From contig NZ_AKWX02000023.1 in assembly GCF_000306115.2 (NCBI RefSeq), positions 248,001 to 312,000 of the forward strand: a stretch of 64,000 bases of DNA, given 5' to 3'. The position numbers were made by a program, and so were the translations under genes. Of the stretch, positions 8,579 through 17,181 are shown piece by piece (positions within the stretch are counted from its first letter, which is position 1; each line of letters starts with the position of its first letter). The stretch is from Leptospira wolffii serovar Khorat str. Khorat-H2. Lineage in GTDB: Bacteria; Spirochaetota; Leptospiria; Leptospirales; Leptospiraceae. The notes under the pieces are model-generated. The model was not told the origin of the DNA and did not search any database. It was given only the letters and a program-made list of their open reading frames with translations.

Positions 8579-9940
8579 TCATGAAGTGGGAAAAATCAAG
8601 CAAACGGAAGTCCCTTCCGAATTTTTGAGATCGAGCTCGGCTTTGAGTTGAGCGCAGAGGGATCGGATAATCATTAAACCCAGAGAATCGGAACTATCCG
8701 TATTTTTGGATCCTTTTTCCTGACCGAACCATTCCTTGATCGACGGCATTCCTACTCCGTCATCTTTTACGGTTAAATGTAATTTCCGATTTTCTAATTT
8801 CAATACGACCTTGATATTGCCAGCTCTTTCCTCCGGAAAGGCATGCTTCAGTGAATTGGATACCAATTCGTTTACGATGAGTCCGCAAGGTATCGCCTTC
8901 TCCATGGAGACCCATACAGGATCCAGATCGGATTCGAAGCCGATTCTGTTTCCTGCGGGGAAGTAGGAAGTAACCAGATGCCTGAGTAAGGAATCCAGAT
9001 ACTTTCGCATATCCACGTTCGCAAACTTATCCTGTTTATATAAATGATCGTGGATCATTGCCATGGCGGTGATTCTATTCTGCGCCTTGGACAATACTTC
9101 GGAAGTGCTGGATTCTCCGGAGTATAAATTCTGCAAGTTCAACATTCCGGATACCATTTGTAGGTTATTCTTAACCCGATGATGGATTTCGTGCAAGAGG
9201 ACTTCCTTCTCTCTCAGATTTTCCTCCAACGTCCTTTCGATTTCTATTCTTCTCATAATTTCGTTTTCCAAATTCTTCTTAGCGCGGAAAATATGAGCCT
9301 TACGAATCCGAAGATTGCTTAAATATTCGTTTCTTCTATCGATGCTTTCCTGTAGACCCCGCATGAGTATCGTTAATGGCACGCAGAGGATCGCGTTTGC
9401 GATGATGAAGTTCAAGCCGATGACGAACATCTTATCTTCGGGCAAATGCCAGGAAAGAGGATAGTATTGTCCTACGACGACGATGCATAATACCACGAGA
9501 GCGTTTAGAAGTAATGCGAGTAAGGAAGACCGCAGTCCGAAAAGAATCCCCGCTAAGACCGGAAAAGGGTAAAGCCAGAGCATTCCTCCGCTTTCCGGTC
9601 CTACCGAAACGAGCAAGGAGGTTCCTAACGCGAAATTTAGAGAGAGGAGTGCGGTCGACTTCCATTGGAAAGGCAGGCCTTTACCGAAGAATAACGTGTA
9701 GATCACGATTAGGGCTGTGGAGTCGATCCAAAGGACTTCGTGTCTCCCTTCGTCCCATGCCAAATAAACGCTAGGAAAGAATGCGATCGTTCCCAAGAGA
9801 CATACGCTGAATATGAGAGAGGTGAGGATCAGCTCTCTCCAATAATTTAAACCCGAAGAGAACGGAGTCTTCGGTGTTAGGTATTCTTTTGCAGTTTTAA
9901 AAATCCACTCTAGAAGCTTGGATTTCTTGGCCTTTTCCAT
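8579..9940 (-). CDS. Membrane sensor histidine kinase (HisKA_2 type)
   Basis: The first ATG, at 9940, gives 453 residues; a TTG 39 bases upstream is possible but less likely. The N-terminal half holds about six hydrophobic segments. A short coiled coil follows, then the HisKA_2 phosphoacceptor region LLHEIHHRVKNNLQMVSG and an HATPase domain with NELVSNSLKHAF and DDGVGMP. This class often phosphorylates stand-alone receivers or PP2C-linked regulators. No response regulator is adjacent. The membrane part has no recognisable extracellular sensor domain, so the signal may be sensed within the membrane. Confidence 0.82.
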   Translation of the reverse strand: MEKAKKSKLLEWIFKTAKEYLTPKTPFSSGLNYWRELILTSLIFSVCLLGTIAFFPSVYLAWDEGRHEVLWIDSTALIVIYTLFFGKGLPFQWKSTALLSLNFALGTSLLVSVGPESGGMLWLYPFPVLAGILFGLRSSLLALLLNALVVLCIVVVGQYYPLSWHLPEDKMFVIGLNFIIANAILCVPLTILMRGLQESIDRRNEYLSNLRIRKAHIFRAKKNLENEIMRRIEIERTLEENLREKEVLLHEIHHRVKNNLQMVSGMLNLQNLYSGESSTSEVLSKAQNRITAMAMIHDHLYKQDKFANVDMRKYLDSLLRHLVTSYFPAGNRIGFESDLDPVWVSMEKAIPCGLIVNELVSNSLKHAFPEERAGNIKVVLKLENRKLHLTVKDDGVGMPSIKEWFGQEKGSKNTDSSDSLGLMIIRSLCAQLKAELDLKNSEGTSVCLIFPTS

Positions 9941-10198
9941 ATTCGGTACTAATAGACTCTTTGAATCCCACAAAATCAATGATACGCCCTCGTTATGGAA
10001 AAGCTTTCGGAATTCCTTTTATTGCTCGTTTTATTTCCGATTATGTAATATTCTTTGTCATTTTTCTGGGAATTTAATCTGAAAGGTACCTATAAATAAT
10101 CCTTTCAGAGTAGGTGTCACAGTTTTGGAAAAAAATTTCCAAATTTAGGAGAGTTTATTCGTCTCTGTCAGGAGAAACGAAAAGAAGATCTAACGTGC
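9941..10198. other. Intergenic region upstream of the HisKA_2 kinase
   Basis: An AT-rich, gene-free stretch between the kinase start and the doxX terminator. It should contain the kinase promoter on the minus strand. The only clear structure is a perfect 8-bp inverted repeat, TTTGGAAA at 10124-10131 and TTTCCAAA at 10136-10143 with an AAAA spacer, whose role is unknown. Confidence 0.4.
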
Positions 10199-10221
10199 AA
10201 AAAAAAAGGCCCGAAGGCCTC
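10199..10221 (-). terminator. Rho-independent terminator of doxX
   Basis: Read on the minus strand, AGGCC-TTCG-GGCCT is followed directly by a run of T (complement of the A run at 10199-10207). The UUCG tetraloop and the run make this a good terminator. It lies about 30 bases after the doxX stop. Confidence 0.8.
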
Positions 10222-10250
10222 TAAGGATTGGTAGTTAGGTAGTATTTCGA

Positions 10251-10691
10251 TCAGATTTTTTCGGCGATCGCGCCGTCGATAGAAGCGGCTCCTCCCCCTT
10301 TCAGGACTAAGATCAAAGAGAGTGCAATTGCCAGGATATGGAATTCGAATCCTTCTCCTTGTTGGTTTCCCATCCAATTCATGAAGAAACCGTGAGGGAT
10401 ATGGGTGGTAAGAGCGACTAGCATCGCAATACCGATCCCTGCGGCCGAAACTCTGGTTAAGAGACCGGTCAGGAGTCCTATGGGTCCCAGAAATTCTGCT
10501 GCGAAGAGCAAAAGTACTAGGAAACCGGGAAGTCCACCGCTTGTGAAGAATGCGTATGTCCCCGAGAACCCGTATCCTCCGAACCATCCTAATACCTTTT
10601 GGGCTCCGTGGGGAAAGAATACCACCGCCAACGCGATTCTAAGAATGAGTGTAGTAACGTCTTTATCCGTTTGGAAAAGTTTGCGAATCAT
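10251..10691 (-). CDS. DoxX family membrane protein
   Basis: This 146-residue integral membrane protein has four predicted helices. The DoxX opening is seen as LILRIALAVVFFPHGAQKVLGWFGG and later LLFAAEFLGPIGLLTGLLTR. DoxX proteins are linked to quinone-related electron transfer or resistance to thiol and quinone stress. I place the start at ATG 10691 because the GTG at 10697 falls inside the ribosome binding site AGGAGGTGAT. The neighbouring MarR regulator 100 bases upstream on the same strand suggests control by an electrophile-sensing repressor, as in MhqR-type systems; this is inference. Confidence 0.82.
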   Translation of the reverse strand: MIRKLFQTDKDVTTLILRIALAVVFFPHGAQKVLGWFGGYGFSGTYAFFTSGGLPGFLVLLLFAAEFLGPIGLLTGLLTRVSAAGIGIAMLVALTTHIPHGFFMNWMGNQQGEGFEFHILAIALSLILVLKGGGAASIDGAIAEKI

Positions 10692-10789
10692 GATCACCTC
10701 CTAAATGATTTCTTGTTATATAATACATGGATTGATAGTTTAATATTAAAGTAATGGTCCGAAAAATCCGAAGAACATGGATCGCCTCC

Positions 10790-11242
10790 TTAGTTTGCGT
10801 TACGTAATCCTACAATTTTGCAGATATGTCCGAGTTGGGTAAGATCTTCATCCGTGAGGGTAGACATCTTTTCCTTGAGCTGTTCCACATAGGTGGGGAA
10901 GGCTTTTCCGATAAGCTCCTTGCCGGCAGGGGTGAGATTGATGATGAAATAACGTCTGTCTTCTTCGCTTCTGACCCGAACGACTAGATTTCTCTTTTCC
11001 AGATTGTCTATGATCTGGGTGATATTTCCCTCGCAGGAGAATATCTTTTGCCCGATTTCCTTCTGACACATCGGGCCTAAATGATATAAGGTTTCCAGGC
11101 ATCCGAATTGACCGCTCGTCAATCCGAACTGGCTCAATGTTTTGTCCTCCATGGATCGAATCGAGTCTGTACAACGACTCAATTTGATATAGGCGTCTAA
11201 AACTTTGACTTCTCTGGCTTTTCCCTTAAAATGCGTGGCCAT
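10790..11242 (-). CDS. MarR family transcriptional regulator
   Basis: A 150-residue winged-helix regulator. The order is a dimerisation helix, then [27 protein letters not shown], recognition helix [16 protein letters not shown], and the wing [18 protein letters not shown]. Cys residues at about 69 (PMCQKE) and 79 (FSCEGN) could serve as redox or electrophile sensors. The doxX gene follows on the same strand and is the likely target. Regulation of its own promoter is expected for the family. Confidence 0.85.
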   Translation of the reverse strand: MATHFKGKAREVKVLDAYIKLSRCTDSIRSMEDKTLSQFGLTSGQFGCLETLYHLGPMCQKEIGQKIFSCEGNITQIIDNLEKRNLVVRVRSEEDRRYFIINLTPAGKELIGKAFPTYVEQLKEKMSTLTDEDLTQLGHICKIVGLRNAN

Positions 11243-11310
11243 AAATACTTTAAGATTGAACTAATAGAGTATAGACTGTCTCAGTTTGAAAAAGTCAACA
11301 AAAAAAGCTG

Positions 11311-11322
11311 TAGGAGCTCCTA
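11311..11322. repeat. 12-bp perfect palindrome at the end of the signal peptidase homologue
   Basis: TAGGAGCTCCTA lies between the MarR promoter region and the 3' end of the lepB-like gene. On the minus strand it is followed by CAG and a run of T, so it could be part of a weak terminator. It could equally be an operator for the adjacent MarR gene. The evidence does not decide. Confidence 0.35.
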
Positions 11323-11327
11323 TGAGG

Positions 11328-12152
11328 TTATAAGTCCTCGGATTGCCGATCTTGCAGGATTTCATAGCCTTTCTGTCCGATGTTCTTCCAACGGATTTTG
11401 GCCCTGCCTATACGTCGAAATAAACTCTGAGGACACTTTCCTCCGTGTGTGTCTTCGAGATTACCTTTTCTTTCTTCGGAGGTGCAAGTGTAGTCTTTCC
11501 AATTTACGGAAAAATATTTGAAAGTCATTTTTCCCCGAATGTCAGCCCGTGAGATGGGACCGGTGTAGCGAGAATCTGCCGAATTCGTGCGGTTGTCTCC
11601 TAGTAGGAAGAATTCGTCCTCTTTCAGGTTGATTTCTTCCTTTTCCATAGCATGGGGAGACGTAAATGGGATCATCGACGTATCATAAAATAATTTGTAT
11701 TTTTTTGCTCCGATCGTTTCGTAAACCGCATGTAAGCCGTTAACGGGAATATCGTAATCTTCCTGATTTATCTCTTCGGAAGATTCCGTAATCGGAAGTG
11801 TCTTGCCGTTGATGGAAATCCTAAGTAAGAAGTAATCACCTTGACTCGATTTTTCTGTCCAAAGGGAAATCTTATCACCCGGCAGTCCGATCACTCTCTG
11901 CACGTTATTGCGCTCGGAGCCATCCTCCTTTATTCCGGCCTTGAACGTTAGGATATCCCCTCTCTCCGGATTTAGATCGAATTTCTTTACGAATATGAAA
12001 TCTCCGATTTGTAAGGAAGGTTCCATTCCCCCGCTTTTCACGTTACTCGGAGTAAATGCGTATTCTTTCGCCAATGCCACCGGAAAATTACAGAAAGTGA
12101 ATCCGCAGAAAAGATAAATAGAGAATAAGAATATATTAGATTTCACGATCAT
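11328..12152 (-). CDS. Signal peptidase I homologue lacking the catalytic Ser/Lys dyad
   Basis: This 274-residue S26-family protein starts with one hydrophobic segment (about 5-28). Box B reads KSGGMEPSLQIGDFIFVKK: the nucleophilic Ser of the usual SGSMEPTL motif is Gly42 (codon GGA at 12029-12027). Box D reads NNVQRVIGLPGDKI: the general-base Lys of the usual VKRVIGLPGD is Gln85 (codon CAG at 11900-11898). Box E, GDNRTNSADSR (185-195), is intact. The frame is uninterrupted, so the protein is probably made but should not cleave signal peptides. It may be a binding or regulatory pseudo-enzyme. Neighbours give no clear functional link. Confidence 0.8.
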   Translation of the reverse strand: MIVKSNIFLFSIYLFCGFTFCNFPVALAKEYAFTPSNVKSGGMEPSLQIGDFIFVKKFDLNPERGDILTFKAGIKEDGSERNNVQRVIGLPGDKISLWTEKSSQGDYFLLRISINGKTLPITESSEEINQEDYDIPVNGLHAVYETIGAKKYKLFYDTSMIPFTSPHAMEKEEINLKEDEFFLLGDNRTNSADSRYTGPISRADIRGKMTFKYFSVNWKDYTCTSEERKGNLEDTHGGKCPQSLFRRIGRAKIRWKNIGQKGYEILQDRQSEDL

Positions 12153-12189
12153 GCCCGCTGTCGTTTAGTTCGGTTTTGGAACGGGGCTT

Positions 12190-13011
12190 TTAGGCTCCCG
12201 TAGGATCCCAACAAGTTCTAAAGTTTTCGTTCCAAGATTCCATTTCCATTAGATCCTCTTTCGAGAGCGAAAAATCGAAGACCTGAGAGTTTTCTAGGAT
12301 TCTCTCCTTACGAACGGATTTGGGGATCACCACCATTCCCTTGTCGATGGCCCAACGGATCAGAATTTGGGCCGGAGTCTTTTTGTATTTCGTAGCCATT
12401 GCGGAAAGTTTCGGGTCCGAGATTTTTTGTCCATGGGCGAGAGGACTATAGGCCTCCAGGACGATTCCTTTTTCTTTGCATAGTTTTAAAAGATCGTTTT
12501 GGTTTAGAAAAGGATGATATTCTACCTGGTTCACCGCAGGTAATATTTCCGCATAACCTAGAAGCTCTCGGATATGAGGGACCGTATAGTTGCTGACTCC
12601 GATCGCGCGAACCAATCCTTCTTTATAGGCCTTTTCCAATTCTTTCCAGGCCTGTTTTCGAGTGGAGGCTACGGGAAAATGGATTAAATAGAGGTCGATA
12701 CTTTCCAATCCTATACTCTTTAGCGAGCCTTCTAGATTCTTGCGCGGATCCCTTTGGTCGGAGTTCCATAATTTGGTGGTAACGAAGATTTCCTCTCTAG
12801 GGATCCCGCTTTTTCGGATCGCAGTTCCCACATCGGATTCGTTACCGTAAATCTTTGCGGTATCTATATGTCTGTATCCTGCTTCCAAAGCCCAAAGAAC
12901 GGCATCGACACATTCTTTTCCGGATCTGGTTTTCCATACTCCTAATCCGAAGACAGGCATTTCGTTTCCGTTATTCAGACGTACGGATTGGTTCAATACT
13001 GAGTTTTGCAT
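12190..13011 (-). CDS. Aldo/keto reductase
   Basis: A 273-residue NADPH-dependent (alpha/beta)8 reductase of the 2,5-diketo-gluconate/prostaglandin reductase type. The catalytic tetrad is visible: Asp in [14 protein letters not shown], Tyr in the same block, Lys in VTTKLW, and His in [25 protein letters not shown] near the C-terminus is the cofactor phosphate-binding block. Substrate is a small aldehyde or ketone, not specified by sequence. The gene stands alone, 37 bases upstream of the signal peptidase homologue on the same strand. Confidence 0.88.
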   Translation of the reverse strand: MQNSVLNQSVRLNNGNEMPVFGLGVWKTRSGKECVDAVLWALEAGYRHIDTAKIYGNESDVGTAIRKSGIPREEIFVTTKLWNSDQRDPRKNLEGSLKSIGLESIDLYLIHFPVASTRKQAWKELEKAYKEGLVRAIGVSNYTVPHIRELLGYAEILPAVNQVEYHPFLNQNDLLKLCKEKGIVLEAYSPLAHGQKISDPKLSAMATKYKKTPAQILIRWAIDKGMVVIPKSVRKERILENSQVFDFSLSKEDLMEMESWNENFRTCWDPTGA

Positions 13012-13077
13012 AGAAGGTTAGACGGTTTTTGGCTCTTTTAGATCCGGAGGTTTTATGAGAAAGTATTTCGACAAGTG

Positions 13078-14343
13078 TTATGCGTTTAGATCGGAGAAGG
13101 AAAGTTTTTCTTCGGCTATGCCTAGGTTTTTTTGCAGGAATCTTTCGGCGTATACCAAATCGGAGTAACTCGGTCCCTTCTCTCCGGCCCAAGAGGATAA
13201 AGTCCAGATCCCGAGTAATTCCCTGTCTCCGGGAATTCTTTTATCGTGAAGAGAAACCGCCTGGGCATTGAAAAGAAAATCCAAAAGAAAGGTTTCGGGA
13301 GTGCGGGCCGTTTTCTTTAAGGCCACGCACAAAATCTGGATTTCGTTTTCGATCCTAAGGGTCCGTATTTGTCGAATCTCGGCGGGGTCGAATTTACGTT
13401 CTCTGGCAAGTAGCACGGAAAGAATCGGAATGGAGGTGGAATATAAGATGCGCATTCCGCTTGAGTCTATTCGGATCTCGGTTTTTCGAAAAAGGACGAA
13501 AACCGTGGCTACGGTTAGTATTCCGAGGAAAAGCAGGGAGAATGGAACCAAGAATATTAGAAAAATCATATTTCCCGGTTCCCGTAAGAAGGAAATCAGA
13601 ATGGTCGCCCAGGCTCCGTAAAAGATCGTAGGGACTAATAGGGAAATCAGACGATTGCCCGCCGACTTTTTCTCCATCAAACGAACTCTTAAGTCTGATC
13701 CTAGGGTTTCCGTACGTATCCATTCGGAAACTTGAGGTTCCGCCGGGATCGCATTTTTCAGGATTTCCTTGGAGTGGGGATCCGTAAAAGATCCTTTCGA
13801 ACGATCCCAAACGGGAAGAGGAAGTTTTTGTTTAAAATCCTCCAGGACTTTTTCCAATGAATTCGGATCCCTAAAGGTCTCTAACAGAATCATACTTCCG
13901 TCTTCATGCAGAAGATAAAGGTCCCAATATTTCCAGGTGCGGGAAAAAGTGTTAGTGCCGGAAGAACCGCTTCTTTCCGACCGGAATAGGATCGTGTAAG
14001 ATACGAATTCTGCTAAGGAAAATTCCACATTCGATTTTCCCGTTTCTTTTAGAACGATAAGAGATGACTCGAAATCGAACTCTATCGTCCTGATTATATG
14101 CGAGGCTTTTTTATATTGTAGAATCGATATTAAGAAAATCAAAAATAGGGATAGAGAGAAGAATGCGATAAACCCGGAGAATAAGGTGGCTTCTCCCGAG
14201 CCGGCTGCGATCCCGAAGTAGGTCAGAGAAACGAGAGTGAAAGTCCCTAAAAACACCGTAGCGAAGGCGATTAGGCATCCTCCGGTATAGGGATTCTTTC
14301 TTTCCCGGATCATCTTAGAAGATTCTAAAATCCAAGAGTTCAT
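13078..14343 (-). CDS. Hypothetical membrane protein with two similar halves
   Basis: I do not recognise this 421-residue protein. It has two hydrophobic hairpins, at about 22-75 and 232-290. Each is followed by a soluble stretch rich in beta strand (IRTIEFDFESSLIVLKE and IRIDSSGMRILYSTS), giving a two-times repeated layout of two membrane helices plus a possible PH-like domain. No catalytic motif is evident. The start at ATG 14343 has no strong ribosome binding site. It is divergent from the next membrane protein gene. Confidence 0.6.
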   Translation of the reverse strand: MNSWILESSKMIRERKNPYTGGCLIAFATVFLGTFTLVSLTYFGIAAGSGEATLFSGFIAFFSLSLFLIFLISILQYKKASHIIRTIEFDFESSLIVLKETGKSNVEFSLAEFVSYTILFRSERSGSSGTNTFSRTWKYWDLYLLHEDGSMILLETFRDPNSLEKVLEDFKQKLPLPVWDRSKGSFTDPHSKEILKNAIPAEPQVSEWIRTETLGSDLRVRLMEKKSAGNRLISLLVPTIFYGAWATILISFLREPGNMIFLIFLVPFSLLFLGILTVATVFVLFRKTEIRIDSSGMRILYSTSIPILSVLLARERKFDPAEIRQIRTLRIENEIQILCVALKKTARTPETFLLDFLFNAQAVSLHDKRIPGDRELLGIWTLSSWAGEKGPSYSDLVYAERFLQKNLGIAEEKLSFSDLNA

Positions 14344-14460
14344 ATCGATTCAAGAAATTCTTGAGTATTCGGAATCTTATGAAACGGTCAATTGCAAAAA
14401 GCGCAATTTTCGATTCGGATTCTTTCTTGCAATCTTCCCCGATTCGTTTTTCTTGTTCGC

Positions 14461-15054
14461 ATGCAAATCAGCACAGCTATTTCCGATCTTGTATTGGCTC
14501 TCGTCTCGACCTGGGTGGGCCTAAATTTGTACGCTTCCGGAAAAGGAAGCGTTTCCAAAAGAGGAGGGGCTTGGGGATTCTTCTCTATCGCTCTAGGCGC
14601 GTATATGGGGACCGTCTTCTTTTTAGGCGGTGGATGGATTTCTCCCGTTTATAGACCAGTCGTCCAGTTTGCCGGAGAAGTGGGAGTACCGTGGATCGGC
14701 ATCGGATTCTTCGCAGCGGGATTCGGGAAAGTCGACAAAAAGACTTGGACCATTTTGACGGCGGCCCTGATTGCGTTATTCATATTCGATCTTCTCTTCG
14801 GATTGGGACAATACGCCACCGTGATCGGAGCCGTTTCCTTAATTACCGTTCTGGTTGTTTCTCTCCGCAAGTACGGCAAAAGCCATAAGACTCCCGCGTT
14901 ATACGGGATTTTAGGGGCATTGCTTTTTATGCTCGCAGGGTTAGTGATCGGGACGGTAGGTTCCACGCTCGGCGTTCCGAACGTGGACATTTTCCATTAC
15001 GCATTGGCTGCGGCTAATTACGCTCTGGGGTATTCTCTGAAGAAATTGGGTTAA
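14461..15054 (+). CDS. Hypothetical polytopic membrane protein
   Basis: From ATG 14461 this gives 197 residues with about six hydrophobic helices and short polar loops, starting MQISTAISDLVLALVSTWVG. A TTG 69 bases upstream is in frame but adds an unlikely polar N-terminus. No family is recognised. It ends just before a strong inverted repeat shared with the convergent gene. Confidence 0.6.
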   Translation: MQISTAISDLVLALVSTWVGLNLYASGKGSVSKRGGAWGFFSIALGAYMGTVFFLGGGWISPVYRPVVQFAGEVGVPWIGIGFFAAGFGKVDKKTWTILTAALIALFIFDLLFGLGQYATVIGAVSLITVLVVSLRKYGKSHKTPALYGILGALLFMLAGLVIGTVGSTLGVPNVDIFHYALAAANYALGYSLKKLG

Positions 15055-15058
15055 AAAT

Positions 15059-15092
15059 GAAGGGCTGCGGAGGATTTCTTTCGCAGCCCTTC
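15059..15092 (-). terminator. Strong hairpin between convergent genes, terminator for the minus strand
   Basis: GAAGGGCTGCG at 15059-15069 and CGCAGCCCTTC at 15082-15092 form a perfect 11-bp stem. Read on the minus strand, it is followed by ATTTTT, so it should end transcripts of the gene at 15134-16021. On the plus strand the following bases are less T-rich, but it may still act in both directions. Confidence 0.75.
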
Positions 15093-15133
15093 GACATATT
15101 CTAATATTAGAAATAATCGGTTTAAGCGGCGGA

Positions 15134-16021
15134 CTATGCCGGAATTTGTTCCGAGACCTGGGTCACCCAGGAAGCGTAATAGTTGGAAAGAGTCCTAAGG
15201 AACATCAGATCCATTTCGTTTTCCGTTCCGATGACCCGAAGCGCGTTTGCGTATTGGGTCCTAAAATCGGTGAGAGTGGCCGTTTGTTGGATATAATTCC
15301 GCATGGATTGGGCCTGTTCGGGACCGAAACCGTATTCTGCCGACCATTTGTCGATCAGGGTTCCGCAATTGTACTTACGGGAAAGAAGTATCTGCGCCAG
15401 AATATTCCGGAACATATTCTCGATCGATACGATGGTGATTTCCTTGTGTGCGATGGAAATCTCGGTGATGATCTCGTCCTTCTTGTCGATGACGGCCTTT
15501 GAAGTTCCCATCTTATTGAAGAATTTGGATAGGTCGTTATAGGCTCGGAAGTGCTTTAGAATAATCTCCCTGTCCTTGACATCGACCGTTCTTTGGTCCT
15601 CGGGATGACTCATCTCTTGAAGGATGGATTCTATCACTTGAAACATGATATCGAAAGTAAATTGGGTGGATTTGCCCAAAAGATAGCGAATCTCGCTTTG
15701 GAAGGCGGCATGTATTCCGGTGAAGAATGATTCGAGTTTCTCCGGAGTGAGAACCGTGGAAGTCTTGAAAACGGAGATCATGTCTCTCACAAATTTTCCC
15801 CTATCCAAAATGGGGAATTGCTCCGGATGATTGGAATGTGTCCGGATAAAGGTTTCTTTAACTACTTTTAGGGCTCCGCTGCGGACTTCTTCGCTTCGGA
15901 ATAGGACTCGATAGAGTAGGACGGAGATTTCTCGGGAGGTCTTTTTGTCTTTAAGGGTTTTAAGATCGGAGGCTTCGAGTAATTCGCTACTCCCCGCGTG
16001 CTTGCTCTGGATTTCTCCCAT
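15134..16021 (-). CDS. Hypothetical protein, mainly helical
   Basis: A 295-residue soluble protein of unknown function. There is no signal peptide or membrane segment. The sequence is predicted mostly helical, with a charged N-terminus and regularly spaced hydrophobics. I see no known motif. It is monocistronic, with its own terminator downstream, and is divergent from the DUF2804 gene with a spacer of about 137 bases. Confidence 0.6.
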   Translation of the reverse strand: MGEIQSKHAGSSELLEASDLKTLKDKKTSREISVLLYRVLFRSEEVRSGALKVVKETFIRTHSNHPEQFPILDRGKFVRDMISVFKTSTVLTPEKLESFFTGIHAAFQSEIRYLLGKSTQFTFDIMFQVIESILQEMSHPEDQRTVDVKDREIILKHFRAYNDLSKFFNKMGTSKAVIDKKDEIITEISIAHKEITIVSIENMFRNILAQILLSRKYNCGTLIDKWSAEYGFGPEQAQSMRNYIQQTATLTDFRTQYANALRVIGTENEMDLMFLRTLSNYYASWVTQVSEQIPA

Positions 16022-16158
16022 AGAGTTTGTTATGCCGACTTTCCCGAACGAATGTTAGGTCTATATTGAGAAGAAAAAGTTAATTGTAAAGCAGATTTGC
16101 CCGCTATTGCGGAAATCCATTGATTTTTCCGCTCGGCTTTCAAAAATCGATCGCAATT

Positions 16159-17181
16159 ATGCAAAAGATCATCGGACCGGATAACCAAGTACGTTACGGA
16201 GTTTGGGACGGACCGATCGATTTCAACTATCGGGATTTTTCTCTCTTGGATTTCTTCGGAAAGGAGATCAAAGGGCTTAAAAAAAGGTTCGCATTCCATT
16301 CTTTTAACTATCTCGGAATCATGATGGAGGACTGTCTTGTCGGGATTGCCGCAGTCAGTCTCGGTTACGCATATAACGTATTTTGTTATCTGTACAAGTA
16401 TGACGAAGGCAAGGTCTTCGAATTCGACGAGAAGGGACCGGACTTAGGACTTGCCCTTAAATTTCCCGCCAATCCGGACGAATACGAGATCCTTTTTAAA
16501 AAAGGGTCCTCCTTCTTGGAAATACGAAAGTCCCACTCCGAGGGAAAACTTTCCTTAAATGCGGATTTCGGTAAGAAGTTACAGATTTCGGGCGATTTTC
16601 CGTATTCTCTCGCTTCTCATAATCCTCTTAGGGTATTGAATCCTTCGGAGCCGACTCGCTGGACCTTTACGGAGAAATGTTCTCCTCTCGTGCCCGACCG
16701 TATTTCGGTAAAATACGCGAATCGTGAACTGGCAAGGGATCCTTATCGTACGACGATGGTCTACGATTGGTCGGCCGGTTATCTCAGAAGGGAGACGAAT
16801 TGGTACTGGGCCGCATTTTCTTCCGTATTGCCGGAAGGAGGAAAAATCGGCGCGAATTTCGCGGCCTTAGTAAACGAGAGCTTCTTCCCGGAAAACGCAT
16901 ATTGGATAGATTCCAAACGGCAAAGAGTAAGCAGATGTATATTCGATTTTTCTCAAAAAGATCCTTATAAACCTTGGAGACTCTGGGACGAAGAGGGAAG
17001 GCTTCGATTGGAATTCGAGCCTAAAGGAGAACGAAAGGAAAAGATGAATTTAATCTGGACCAAGCTGTATTTCCGGCAATTCGTCGGTAAGTTCTCGGGT
17101 AGTCTCCGACCAGAATCCGGAAAAGAAGTACAATTCAAGGATGTATGGGGGTTCACGGAATTCCATAGATCCCTTTGGTGA
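16159..17181 (+). CDS. DUF2804 family protein
   Basis: A 340-residue protein (from ATG 16159; a TTG at 16120 would add 13 residues). It begins with a GVWDGPIDFNYRDF block and contains WSAGYLRRETNWYWAAFS and a C-terminal VQFKDVWGFTEFHRSLW, the features by which I recognise the DUF2804 family. These proteins are thought to have a lipocalin-like or AttH-like beta fold, but no activity is established. The stop overlaps the next start, so it is coupled to the acyltransferase-like gene. Confidence 0.7.
   Translation: MQKIIGPDNQVRYGVWDGPIDFNYRDFSLLDFFGKEIKGLKKRFAFHSFNYLGIMMEDCLVGIAAVSLGYAYNVFCYLYKYDEGKVFEFDEKGPDLGLALKFPANPDEYEILFKKGSSFLEIRKSHSEGKLSLNADFGKKLQISGDFPYSLASHNPLRVLNPSEPTRWTFTEKCSPLVPDRISVKYANRELARDPYRTTMVYDWSAGYLRRETNWYWAAFSSVLPEGGKIGANFAALVNESFFPENAYWIDSKRQRVSRCIFDFSQKDPYKPWRLWDEEGRLRLEFEPKGERKEKMNLIWTKLYFRQFVGKFSGSLRPESGKEVQFKDVWGFTEFHRSLW

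Noticed and set aside
10168..10587. Minus-strand frame of 139 codons overlapping doxX
   Set aside because: It is out of frame with doxX, extends over the terminator, and is very Arg/Ser-rich as expected for a shadow frame.
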